64,000 bases of DNA from Chelydra serpentina (taxonomy: Eukaryota > Chordata > Testudines > Chelydridae), in NCBI GenBank assembly GCA_037349315.1, contig JBAIAC010000008.1, positions 33,206,001 through 33,270,000 on the forward strand. Reading direction: 5' to 3'. The notes below the pieces were generated by a model that had not been told where the DNA came from, did no database searches, and worked only from the letters and a program-made list of their open reading frames with translations. A program made the translations under genes and the position numbers. Shown here in pieces: positions 10,030 through 19,859 of the stretch (positions are counted from its first letter, which is position 1; each line of letters begins with the position of its first letter).

Positions 10030-10983
10030 TCACACAGCATCCTGGCAATTCAGGAAACTGGTTTTCAAAGCTTCCCTGATGCGTAACGCACCCTGCTGTA
10101 CTCTTGTAATAGCCCCGGTGTCTGGCTGCGCATAACCAGTGACCAGGTGATTTGCCTCAACCTCCCACCCCGCCATAAACGTCTCCCCCTTACTCTCACA
10201 GATATTGTGGAGTGCACAGCAAGCAGTAATAATAATGGGAATATTGGTTTCGCTGAGATCTAACCTAGTCAATAAACTGAGCCAGCGAGCTTTTAAACGC
10301 CCAAATGCACATTCCATCACCATTCTGCACTTGCTCAACCTATAGTTGAAAAGGTCCTGACTACTGTCCAGGCTACCTGTATATGGCTTCATGAGCTATG
10401 GCATTAAGGGGTAGGCTGGGTCCCCAAGGATAACTATAGGCATCTCAACATCCCCAACAGTTATTTTCTGGTCTGGGAAGAAAGTCCCTTGCTGCAGCAG
10501 CTGAAACAGACCAGAGTTCCTGAAGATGCGAGCGTCATGTACCTTTCCCGGCCATCCCACGTTGATGTTGGTGAAACGTCCCTTATAATCCACCAGTGCT
10601 TGCAGCACTATTGAAAAGTAACCCTTTCGGTTTATGTACTCACTGGCTTGGTGGTCCGGTGCCAAGATAGGGATATGGGTTCCATCTATCGCCCCACCAC
10701 AGTTCGGGAATCCCATTGCTGCAAAGCCATCCAGTATGACCTGCACATTTCCCAGAGCCACAACCCTTGGTACCAGCAGCTCTGTGATTGCCTTGGCTAC
10801 TTGCATCACAACAGCCCCCACTGTAGATTTTCCCACTCCGAATTGATTCGCGACTGACCGGTAGCTGTCTGGCATTGCAAGCTTCCACAGGGCTATCGCC
10901 ATTCACTTCTCTACTGTGAGGGCTGCTCTCATCTTGGTGTTCTGGCACTTCAGGGCAGGGGAAAGCAACTGTGTGTCTGATAA
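10030..10983 (-). pseudogene. Harbinger DDE transposase (HARBI1-like), broken
   Basis: The protein cuts and rejoins transposon DNA at the termini in the nucleus (family knowledge). Read on the minus strand it shows a helix-turn-helix-like N-terminal part (DSYRSVANQFGVGKSTVGAV) and the DDE nuclease fold. First aspartate is in GGAIDGTHIPI, second in GWPGKVHDARIF, glutamate in VMECAFGRLKARW. A conserved C-terminal segment follows (ACCALHNICESKGE), ending at 10030. Two nonsense codons interrupt it: TGA at 10903-10905, probably from arginine CGA, and TAG at 10396-10398, probably from tryptophan TGG. The catalytic residues remain. The extreme N-terminus upstream of about 10983 is missing with the right end of the element. 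Confidence 0.9.
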
Positions 10984-11094
10984 TTCTGTTCTTTGCTATA
11001 GTTTGAACCAATTTGCCTAATAGTAAAGCTAGGCTAGCACAGATTTCTAGTACATTTTAAAAAGAGTCATCTGTTCATTTTGGAGCACTTAGTT

Positions 11095-11784
11095 CATCTT
11101 ACAGTGATGACAAACCCAAAGGCCCACAAAATCTTTCTGTCAGCCGAAAGCCGGAAAAAGATCAGGTCAGTGATTACCCTCCTGACGAAATGCCAGAGGA
11201 TGTCAGTAAGAACTCTAATGAGTGTTCTAGGGATGATCATGTTCTGAATAGGGATAGTGTCCTGGGCAAGAATGTATCTGAAGACTCTGCAGGTCTTCCT
11301 GCTGTCCCTTTCCCAGCCATTTTCTGATTTTTCCATCTCAAAAAAAGTGGACATTCCCTCACTTGTGATGAATTGACTGGAATAGTGGGCGAGTCCAAAA
11401 AGGTTCCAGGGAGGAATGGACATGGTGGAACCAGAGAAGTCTGTCATAACAACAGATGCAAGTCTGGAAGGATGGGGAGCGTTTTCTGACAAGTCAGTGA
11501 CTCAAAGGACATGGTCCTTGGAACAAAAGAAAAGCATAAGTTTTCTAGAACTGAGGGCAGTAAAGTATGCTCTTCCACAACTGGCCCCAGCATTGCTGAA
11601 CAGTCATATGCTTATAATGATGAACAATATGTCAGCAATCATTTACGTAAACCATCGGGGGGGATATGAGTTCAAGGATATACAGAAGGAAAGAGCATCA
11701 CTCACACAGTGGGCAGAGGCCCATCTACTGTCTATCAGGGTCTTGTATATCAAGGGCACTAGAATAAAAATGCCAATGCACTAA
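11095..11784 (+). pseudogene. DIRS-like reverse transcriptase end and RNase H
   Basis: The first part, with one or more stops, reads KIFLSAESRKKIRSVI and VRTLMSVLGMIM, matching the connection region of DIRS reverse transcriptases. The second part (11416-11784) is an open frame with RNase H motifs: an aspartate in TTDASLEGWGAF, a glutamate in SFLELRAVKYAL, then MIMMNNMSAIIYVN followed by HRGG. At the third position the family normally has T-D-N; here it is M-N-N, so one catalytic aspartate is lost. The gene is inactive. Confidence 0.75.
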
Positions 11785-11989
11785 GCAAAAGAAAAAATTG
11801 ATCAGGCCGAATGGAGTCTTCACAACAAATCCTTTCAATTAATCACCAGCTTTTTTTATTTTATGTTTTTATTGCAGCCAAGGAAAACCAGAAGACTTGC
11901 CAATACTTGACAAGGAGGACAGAGCCAGAAGCCCTAGGCATCAATGCTCCATCGCTCAAGTGGCCAACGGGCTTATTTTATGCCTTTCT

Positions 11990-13215
11990 CCCAGTGCTCA
12001 TCACCTCCAAGGTAATACAGAAGATCAGGAATGAAGACACTGAAGTGATCTTAGCAGCTCCCCATTTGCTCTGGAGGCCTTGGTTTCCTAACTTGGTGAA
12101 CATGTCAATGAAGCTACCATTTTTCTTGAATCGAGGCTGGATTTGTTATCTCAAGGACCAGTTCTTCACCAAGCTCCAAACAAGTTAAATCTAGCAACTT
12201 GGCATTTTAAAGGAAATTTCTAGAACAAAAGGGTTACTCTGCTAGTCTCATGAAACTGTTGGCATCTAGGAGAAAGTTGACAAACAGGTCTTACTCAGGG
12301 ATTTGAGTAAATTCAAAGCTTGGTGCAGAGGGAGAGGTAGCATCATGTAGCCAAAGTGTCTCATGTTCTGGAGTTTTTTCCAAGATAGTTTCCATTTCAG
12401 GTTGCAGGTGAATACCTTGAAAGTACAAGGTTTCTGCACTGTCAGCAATTTTGTGTGTATCCAGAAAATCTCTCATTTCCCACCAAAAGGATATGTGTCA
12501 CTTCATTAGAGCAATTCAGCTATGGTATTCTCTCAAGGTGCAAAAGAGCTCCAACTTGGGATTTGAACATTGTGCTCCATGCTTTAATACAGGCACCCTT
12601 TGAACCTATGAAATCAGTTTTATTGTAATACCGGAATATCAAAACAACCTTTTTGATTGCTATCACCTCAGCAAGAAGGGTGTCAGAGTTGGGAGCTTAG
12701 TCAACTGATCCATCCTGCTGCATCTTCCATAAAGATAAAGGTGGTTTTGTGAATAGATCCCACCTTTATTCCCAAAATATGTTCAATTTTTCATTCAGCA
12801 TAATAGATCTCAATGCCTTCCTTTTGTCCACATCCTTTTTACCCAAGGGAGAAAATATGGTATTTGTTGGATGCAACTAGGCAAGCCTGAAAGATTTATC
12901 TGAAAAGAACCGAGCTTAAGAGAAACAACAGCCTTACAGGTCTTATTTCATCCCAGGAAAAGAGGTGGTAAGGCATTTAAATCATCAATCTCATGGTGGA
13001 TACGCTGATGCATTGCTGAGGTGTATAGAGCATAACAACTCAGTCCTCCAGTGAGCACAAGAGTTCACTCAGTACGAGCAATGGTGGAATCAAGGGCTAA
13101 GAAAGGACTGGCGCATTATGAAAAAATCTATAAAGCTGCAACACTGTCATCCCTGTATACTGTTACAAGAGAGGTACTCAGTCTTCAGCCAGCACATGCT
13201 GTGATGATTCCTTAG
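11990..13215 (+). pseudogene. DIRS-like tyrosine recombinase remnant
   Basis: A first block near 12001-12180 reads SKVIQKIRNEDTEVILAAP and RPWFPNL, typical of the linker and recombinase start in vertebrate DIRS elements. A last block near 12990-13215 reads PPVSTRVHSVRAMVES and AHYEKIYKAATLSSLYTVT. The HSVRA word corresponds to the conserved H-x-x-R box of tyrosine recombinases. The middle is disrupted by several stops and frameshifts. I could not locate the nucleophilic tyrosine with confidence. Confidence 0.65.
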
Positions 13216-13321
13216 AGAGTAATCACTTTCTATAAGTGACATTGTTTTGCTTCCTTCCTAGGAATTTTTTCGCTGCAGAGCAAATCCCACACCAAGGATC
13301 TCTGGACCTAGCCCCAAGAGA

Positions 13322-13389
13322 GAATGGGAGAATTTGTGGTCACTTACCTGAACATTTTCCCTTCTTCAAAGGAATAGGTCCACAAATCC
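13322..13389 (+). repeat. DIRS-like inverted repeat, left arm
   Basis: Contains GAATGGGAGAATTTGTGG and CTTCTTCAAAGGAATAGG. Its reverse complement recurs about 285 bp downstream at 13674-13742 with scattered differences. Paired terminal repeats of this kind are expected at the 3' end of DIRS-like elements. Confidence 0.7.
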
Positions 13390-13673
13390 AGCCTTGCCTG
13401 GAAATCCATTAAGGGAGGCCTGTTTAACTTATGGTTAAAGTTCTCTGTTTGTTCATAAAAAGATTTTTGTTGAGGTTTTTTTTTCTTTGCGGGGTGCGGA
13501 CACAGGGCATGAGATTAGTTTTTTGTTTCACAATCCAGATTGCAGAAGGGCTAGCTTTGGAAGCATCTCAAACCGAGGGGGTCTTGGGAAGGTGGGGGCT
13601 AGTCCCTCATCAGCCACCCAATCAGCTTTGATTCTGCCCTTTATAGATACAAACAGGTGATAATGCATATTGA

Positions 13674-13742
13674 GGATCTGTGGACCTATCTCTTTGAAGA
13701 AGGGAACATTTTCAGCTAGCAACCCCAAATTCTCCCATTTTA
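13674..13742 (-). repeat. DIRS-like inverted repeat, right arm
   Basis: Reads GGATCTGTGGACCTATCTC and TTGAAGAAGGGAACATTTTC on the plus strand, the inverted counterpart of 13322-13389. It marks the probable end of the DIRS-like element. Confidence 0.7.
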
Positions 13743-14065
13743 ACACTCAGTGGAATTCTGCTAGTAAAATAACTGCAATCAAACAGTGAATAAATGAATT
13801 ACACCTAGACAAAAATACAGTGACAAGCCATAAAGAAATGCTATCTGTCTTTACTTTTTTGAGTAAAGAACTTGATTGATAGTACAAGGTTATTTTGTTC
13901 TGTCATTGTTCTGTCACCACTATAATTATCAGCTCACTAGTGCTGGGATTTCTAAACTACAGATCATAAAAAATATTGTTGACTAGATTTAGGTCTTCTG
14001 GTTTTTCAACACTTTAAAAAAGATCTATTAAGTAGTAAGATATTAAGGGCTGAATGCTGTTTCCA

Positions 14066-14162
14066 CTGAGAAACAAGGTGGGTGAGGCAATATCTTGTAT
14101 TTGATCAACTTCTGCTGGTGAGAGAGACAAGCTTTCGAGCTTACAGAGCTCTTCTTCAGGTC
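14066..14162 (-). mobile_element. Penelope-like fragment with intact hammerhead-like core
   Basis: The minus strand reads CCTGAAGAAGAGCTCTGTAA then GCTCGAAAGCTTGTCTCTC and continues toward TATTGCCTCACCCACC. It matches the family of the inverted pair at 48.6 kb. The core fits the hammerhead consensus CUGANGA (14159-14153), a 5-bp stem (GAGCU/AGCUC) with a 5-nt loop, then GAAA (14136-14133). There is one extra A between the core and the stem. Hammerhead motifs are known from Penelope-like retroelements; assignment here is by motif and family resemblance. Confidence 0.55.
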
Positions 14163-14264
14163 TGGATACAATACTGCATGCAACTGTTTCCATTCTCAAG
14201 CACACTTTGTGTTTCAGAACTTCTAACAAAAACTTCAGAAATGTATCAGAAAAGGCTCCCACAA

Positions 14265-14506
14265 ACAGAGCTAAATTCAGAAGAGACCATGTTAAAGTTT
14301 TCCCTAATATCTAGCCTAACTATAAGGATAGTTAAGCCCTGGAACAGGTTACCTAGGGAAATTGTGAAATCCCCATCATTGGAAGTTTTTAAAAACAGCT
14401 TAGGCTCTGGTCAGGGATGGTCTAGGTCCTGCCTCAGCATGGGCAAAAGGGATCGACTAGATGACCTCGAAGTCCCTTCCAATCCTATATTTCTATGATT
14501 CCATGT
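14265..14506 (+). mobile_element. CR1 LINE 3' fragment
   Basis: Translated words include [19 protein letters not shown], the C-terminus of CR1 reverse transcriptase. This is followed by the 3' untranslated end GGGATCGACTAGATGACC, CCCTTCCAATCCTAT and TTCTATGATTCCATG. It is inserted just downstream of the Penelope-like fragment. Confidence 0.85.
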
Positions 14507-14868
14507 GAGTAATACAATCTGCCACAAACTCTGAATCTGCATAAAATGGGATCTCACAGAAGAAATGATCTTTTTCCCTAAAGGCAAATTAGTAAGCCTC
14601 CTCTGCCTTATTCAGTCTCCTCTTTACTATCACAGGTTTCTTTGCAATAATTCCAGGAGTTTGAAGGCTTATTTGCTTGGTATAATTTAAGATCACTCAT
14701 GCCTTATTTATTGCATGCTGTCCACTGCTATGTCAATTTCAAGCTTCCCCTCAGAGTTTTTCTATTAAAACCTTTGGACATGAATATACATATCATAGAA
14801 TCAGATAAAGCACAGTCAGCAAGGCAAACTGACTGTGACAACATCGAGATTCTGGTCTCACTGCAATG
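14507..14868. other. Stretch without recognised genes
   Basis: AT-rich unique-looking DNA. The start of an open frame at 14699 runs into the following GC-rich repeat and is not credible as a gene. Confidence 0.4.
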
Positions 14869-15530
14869 CAGAGGTGAAAGTAAGCCGGTCTGGTCCAGTA
14901 CGGCGTACTGGCAAGAGCTGGTGTGCCATATCAGACCAGCTTCCCCAGGCAGTGATTTAAAGGGCATGGGGCTCCTGGCAGTGGCTGGAGCCCCGGGCTT
15001 TTTAAATTGCCACCAGAGCCCTGCTGCCGGAGCACCCAGGGTAGCAGAGGCGTCTGAGAGCCCCGGGGCTCTGTTGGCAATTTAAAGGGCCCAGGGGTGC
15101 ACTGCGGTAGTGGCGGCCAGAGCCCTGGGCCCTTTAAATTGCCAACAGAGCCCCGCTGCCGGAGCCCTGGGGTAGCAGCAGCAGGGCTCCGGCAGTGATT
15201 TAAAGGGCCCAGGGCTCCCAGCTGCGTCTACTGCAGCAGAGCCCCGGGCCCTTTACATCTCCACCAGATCCCTGAGCCCCGGGATAGTGGCGGCTGGGAG
15301 CCCCGGGCTCCTTAATTCACCACCAGAGATCCCGGCTGCCGCCGCCGCTACCCCAGGGTCTCTGGGAGCGGAGCTCCAGTGGCGATTTAAAGGGCCCGGG
15401 GCTCCACTGCAGTAGCGGCGGCCAGAGCCCTGGGCCCTTTAAATGGCCCCCGAACCCCAGGGCTCCCAGCCGCCTCCACAGCTGGTAACTCCAGTGGTGA
15501 TTTAAAAGGCCCGGGGCTCCCAGACACTGA
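14869..15530. repeat. GC-rich repeat with alternating inverted TTTAAAGGGCC motifs
   Basis: The unit starts CAGAGGTGAAAGTAAGCC, a terminus I associate with a dispersed turtle repeat. Inside, TTTAAAGGGC-type words occur on the plus strand at about 14956, 15081, 15199, 15386 and 15501, and inverted GCCCTTTAAA-type words at about 15000, 15129, 15248, 15306 and 15434. Between them are CCAGAGCCC and GCTGCCG words. The alternation gives many potential hairpins. No target duplication was found and the superfamily is unknown. Confidence 0.6.
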
Positions 15531-15539
15531 AAGGGTAGA

Positions 15540-15990
15540 TGAAAGAGCTGGCAACATGCAGGGCAGAGGAAGGGGGAACCCAGCTTCCACTCCTGTCTAG
15601 TGCAGCAGCCTCCCAAGAGGGTAGAGAGGAGCAGAGATACCTTAGAGAGGGAGACAGAGGGGAACACTAGGGTACAGAAAGGCGGGAAACGGTTCCCTGG
15701 GAAGGCTGAAAGAGAAACAAAAGGTGGGATACCCAAGAGAAAAGTATGGGGAGAGAGGCTCCAGGAGAAGGAGAGGGAGGAAAAGACAAGGTCTGACTGG
15801 GAAAAGACAATGAAATAGAGTGGGGGACAGTGGGGATGGGAAATAGAGAGATGCAGGAAGAACAGTGGGCAAATGGGAGAGAATAAGGGAAATAAGGGGA
15901 GGAGAAAATATAACAGGGGAGAGAGCCAAGGGGTGAAGGACACAGAATGAGGGGAATCAAAATACAATAAAATAAAAAAGACAGGAGATG
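15540..15990 (+). repeat. Polypurine tract (G/A-rich plus strand)
   Basis: Roughly 400 bp in which the plus strand is dominated by A and G (for example GGGAGAGAGGCTCCAGGAGA and GGAGGAGAAAATATAAC). Open frames on the minus strand here are products of this composition. It adjoins the GC-rich alternating array. Confidence 0.6.
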
Positions 15991-17371
15991 AGGGAACGAG
16001 AATGATGCTTCTCAGTTAGAGGGCTGGGTGTTGTCCCACTGCTGAATGGCTGCTTTCATCAGCAAAACCTGGCCCTGAAGGAAAGGGCTATATTCAAGCA
16101 TGAGAGGTTTGTATTGGAGTAGGAGAAGGCCAGGGCTGACCAGGTAATGACCTTTGAGCAACAGGTGAAGGAAAGGAAGACCTGACTCTAGGAGACTGCT
16201 CAAGTGGATGCCAATTATCCTTTTGCTCCTCTAACAGACCCTCCGTTCCACAATAGGGAATAGAGGAATCGACAAGTGGCTTAAAGGTATGTCTGTATCT
16301 CTCCAGACACCTCATAGACAACATTTGAGACACTTTGAGAGTTGAAAATTCTCCTCTCCATAGAGGTTTCACTTATAGCAATGCATTCCATGTATAGGGC
16401 ACCTGTCTGCCAAAGTGCTTTCATTTTGAAGGAAATCTAAAATGTAATAGTTATCCTACAGGCAATGGAAAGAGAGTGGACCTGTGCCATACCAATTATA
16501 CTGTTTCTCAGAGGGATCCATTACAAGCACTTAACCTCCTTCAATTCAGCATCATAAAGGCAGTCTGTGTCAAAAGCTGAAAGCCACTAGCTGAATTCTG
16601 AGTTACAGATCTTCGCTCTCAAGGATTTGGAAGAGCGGATATATGACTGATGCCTCCCATAATGATGAGGAAACTTCTTTGAAATGTTAAAATTCACACT
16701 GCATGTTCCATACTTATCTATTTGTACATGATTCATAGGCAGCTAACGATGAATGCAATATACAGAAATAAACAGGTATAGTAATATTTACTTTTCAAAA
16801 CCACTATCTTTTTTCAGAAAAAGGAAATGATCATAAAAATTAATGAAAACTCTTCTATATTTTACCTTGGATTTAAATTGCTTTTTATTCCCCCCAAGTT
16901 GTATTCGTTAATAAGAATGACTACCTACTGGTAATTAGGTCTTTATAGCTTTTCATACATCTCTGTCACTATACTCTTGGCAAAATAATGGGAGAGGGCA
17001 GCTATGTGGGACACTACACAGACTTTGGGGAAATGGGATTAACTCTTCAAGTTCATGGGAAGGCGATGAGCCTCCCTCTCGGCTCTTCAAATGCTATTTA
17101 TCCAGCCTGCAGGCTGGAAGAGAGGTGGTGCTGGGCCAATCACATCCCTATGCATAGCATTATAGCGATTGGATATGTGTAGTCACAGATTCCAGGGCTC
17201 CTCTCCCTCTTCTGTGCTGATCTATTTGAGTCGGGCATGGAGCTACCCTCAGTGGATCAGAGGATAGGCCACCCTGCAATGCCAGCCCCATCAATAGGCC
17301 CCCCACAGCCCCAAATTGGGGCTTAACAGGCAGTCTTTATGCCAGGGATGAATTTACTCACTGGGTTGGAT
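15991..17371. other. Stretch without recognised genes
   Basis: Mixed-complexity sequence with no recognised element or gene. The part from about 16800 to 17180 is non-repetitive and could be conserved non-coding DNA, but nothing in the sequence alone proves it. Confidence 0.35.
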
Positions 17372-17752
17372 TGTAACATACCGTCTCACATTGCCTTGGG
17401 AAGGAACAAAAGCTAAAGAACACCAAAGAACACAGGAAGAGTTAACTGCAGTGTGTGTTGAGGACTGTGCTGAATTGCAAGCTATCACTTCACTATCCTG
17501 CTCCTGCTTGCAGGCTAGGATGCTCTGTAGGGAAGTGTGCAATGAGTCTGGGTCGAGTCAGTCTAGAACAAGGTGGGGTGAGTTGAACCGCACAGTTTTA
17601 GGGAGCAGCCTGCTTTGTCTCTTTCTATTTTTGGTTCTTCTGTGTTATTCTGAATTCTAAGTAATAAAACAGTGTTGCATTGCAACCTGCCAGCAAGAGT
17701 ATTTTACGTTTTTTTCATCTAACTTCTCTGTGATGATGCCATGAACATAACA
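17372..17752 (+). mobile_element. Probable solo LTR
   Basis: It starts TGTAACATACCG and ends in CA near 17752. A poly(A) signal, AGTAATAAAACAGTG, lies about 90 bp from the end, preceded by a T-rich stretch (CTATTTTTGGTTCTTCTG). That layout is typical of a retroviral or Gypsy LTR R-U5 region. I did not find matching target duplications, so the 3' boundary is uncertain. No internal coding region is adjacent. Confidence 0.5.
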
Positions 17753-18191
17753 TCAACTATTGCACCTTCCTTGGCTAGGGTGCAACATCTGTTCCCCTCT
17801 GCGCACCAGCCACTACTCCAAGGCTAGTACTTATGCTGTGGAAGAGTGGCTCCTTGTACCCCTTCCTTTCTTACACATTCCTGGGGTGGTGAGGCCCTAG
17901 CTCTCTTACTGTGCATGACTGCAACTCACATGTCCTGCAACAGCTTGCATAACCATAGCATGGGGTGGGGAAGAGGATTAGGCAAGTCTTGTTGCATCTT
18001 TCTGGGAAGATATTTTTAAAGCAAGTACAGCCAAGTTACCTGATCCCCAAATCAGTGCATTTTGCCTGAGTAAGAAGTGCATGATCAGGCCCAAAACAAA
18101 TTGACCCTCGGAACATTAAGATAGGCTGAATTTTTCCAACAGAAAAATTATGCCTGTGTTCTGTAATTTGAGTTCAGCATCTCTCTCAGCA

Positions 18192-18402
18192 GTATCAGAG
18201 GGGTAGCCGTGTTAGTCTGGATCTGTAGAAGCGACAAAGAGTCCTGTGGCACCTTATAGACTAACAGACATATTGGAGCATAAGCTTTCGTGGGTGAATA
18301 CCCACTTCGTCGGTTGCATCCGACAAAGTGGGTATTCACCCACGAAAGCTTATGCTCCAATACGTCTGTTAGTCTATAAGGTGCCACAGGACTCTTTGTC
18401 GC
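18192..18402. mobile_element. Penelope-like element fragment forming a near-perfect palindrome
   Basis: Arms 18231-18313 and 18320-18402 are each 83 nt and inverted copies with only two mismatches, separated by 6 nt. Outside the left arm is GGGGTAGCCGTGTTAGTC, a word typical of this dispersed amniote repeat. Each arm carries a hammerhead-like core. On the plus strand of the right arm: CCGACAA, stem GUGGGU/ACCCAC with loop AUUC, GAAA, and stem III AGC/GCU with loop UUAU. The invariant U4 is C in both arms, so activity is doubtful. Assignment to Penelope-like elements rests on this core and on family resemblance. Confidence 0.6.
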
Positions 18403-18429
18403 TTCTCTCAACAGTGTAACTCTTCATTT

Positions 18430-19300
18430 TTTCTTCCCACTATGAAAATTGTTCTAATAGGATTTAAATAAATCAATGTTTGGCAGAAGCATGTTAAAAT
18501 GGGGCTATGGAAGTGCAAACAAAGGCAGATTTTTTTTCATATCCCTGTTGAATTCAAAACCAACTGAAGACGTTCACTCAAACTTGCAACAGCAAAGAAA
18601 AAATGGTTTACATCAGAGATCAAGCATGGAAAGTTTCAGCCCCAAACATGAATATTCTAGAGTGTTATGAGTGTTTGAAAGCAGCAGGTTATATTTATAA
18701 TGAAACACTTTGGAAACCTTAGGACCTGATCCTGAATATGTCTTGCAACCACTTCTAAGAACACTCAACTGTCATTAACTTCAATGGCAGCTAAGGGTGG
18801 TCAACGTCTCACAGGATTGGGCTGCTAATTATAGCTGAATTCTCAGTGCCTGCTGTAATAAAACTACCACTGTACCCTGGTTCACTTATTGGTGGGCTAG
18901 CATAAGCAAACATGGTCCTCAAAATAATGATGCAGGAAAGATCTTAGTAAACAGAACTATTTATTATTCCTACGTATAACTGGCAGAAGGTACAGAGAAG
19001 AGCTGATCAAAACATGGGGAAATGAACAATTTCAAAGTTGAACCCTGTGAAATGGGAACAAGAGGGACCTATTTTCCATGATATTTTTACCAAAATCAGC
19101 ATTCAAAATCATTATTGAAAGATTTAATTTACTGTAAAACCATGTTTACTTACTGCCAAGTGAGTTTTCAGCAAACAATCATATTTTGACAATTACAATA
19201 AAATTTCAGCTTCAATTTCAAGTAACTAAACCTCATGCCAAAAGCCCTGAGGGAAGCTCAGTGCTGCTCTTTCTCTCTCCAACCTCATCCACCATCTTAC
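18430..19300. other. Stretch without recognised genes
   Basis: AT-rich unique DNA. A sub-segment at about 18715-18830 contains CATTAACTTCAATGGCAG, a degenerate copy of a motif that recurs in old repeats across the window. Confidence 0.35.
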
Positions 19301-19304
19301 AGCA

Positions 19305-19392
19305 TCAAGCCCTACAATTTTAAGTTCCTCGGTGCAGGGACCATGCCTTCACTTTATATCTGTTAGCACTACAGAAATAAATAATAAGCCCT
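19305..19392. repeat. Old dispersed repeat (GGTGCAGGGACC family)
   Basis: Reads TTAAGTTCCTCGGTGCAGGG then TGTTAGCACTACAGAAATAA. The same order of words, in degenerate form, is seen near 26405-26515 and, inverted, at 29935-30068. I recognise it as an ancient amniote interspersed repeat, class not determined. Confidence 0.4.
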
Positions 19393-19479
19393 TTAATAAG
19401 ACTTTATCCTTAAAACACCTTTGTTGGTTCAGATGTATTGTAACTTGCTGAGACAGAACTTTCATAAGGTCACCAAGAT

Positions 19480-19850
19480 GCATTTACCTTGCAATAGAGC
19501 TGGGCAAATAACTAATCTGTCTGCTGGGGCAGGAATTTGACCTGGGGTCTCTCTCCCCCCCTAGGGAAAGCCCTAATCACCAAGCTGTAGAGTCATTCTT
19601 ATTCCCTACCTGACTGACTAGCCAAGTAGTATATACAAAGTGGAACTACTACAACAGGAAAGATGGAGAAAGTCCCCACCCCAAAAAACCTGGGAATTAG
19701 GGGAGACTTAGGTTCTAATCCTTGTTCCAAAGTGGGCATTCAAATATGGGTCTCCCACTCCCTGCGTGAGGGCTCTAACCCCTGGGTTAAAAGTTGTACG
19801 GTGAGCACCAACACCACCATCTCTTCCTCCAAAGAAGGAAAAAAAATCTG
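19480..19850. repeat. CACCTAAG-associated repeat family, fragment with tRNA-like boxes
   Basis: Contains CCCTAATCACCAAGCTGTAG and GGGTCTCCCACTCC, words that on the minus strand resemble a split RNA polymerase III promoter (AGC..AGTGGTTAG and GGTTC-type boxes). Similar words occur at 51.5 and 57.8 kb. Fragmentary and unclassified. Confidence 0.35.
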
Positions 19851-19859
19851 ACCAAAATT

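Larger units (their letters stand above)
7154..11040. mobile_element. PIF/Harbinger DNA transposon, nearly complete but inactive
   Basis: The left terminus GCCCTGGTCTACACTACGAG follows a TTA trinucleotide (7151-7153), the usual Harbinger target. The element carries the two hallmark genes of the superfamily: a Myb/SANT-like DNA-binding protein on the plus strand (7529-9771) and a DDE transposase on the minus strand (10030-10983). They are arranged convergently. The right end, which should carry the N-terminus of the transposase and an inverted copy of the terminus, is missing; DIRS-like sequence begins near 11090. Each gene has at least one nonsense mutation, so this copy cannot be autonomous. 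Confidence 0.88.
11090..13745 (+). mobile_element. DIRS-like tyrosine-recombinase retrotransposon, 3' part, degraded
   Basis: DIRS-type elements encode reverse transcriptase, RNase H and a tyrosine recombinase instead of a DDE integrase, and have inverted or split repeats rather than ordinary LTRs. Here the end of a reverse transcriptase (about 11095-11400), RNase H (11416-11784) and recombinase remnants (about 11990-13200) follow in the canonical order on the plus strand. They are followed by an inverted repeat pair at 13322-13389 and 13674-13742. The 5' half (gag and most of RT) is absent. Many frameshifts and stops are present. Confidence 0.78.

Noticed and set aside
14869..15530. CRISPR-like array from regularly spaced repeats
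   Set aside because: Motifs alternate in orientation and vary in spacing, the genome is eukaryotic, and there are no cas genes.
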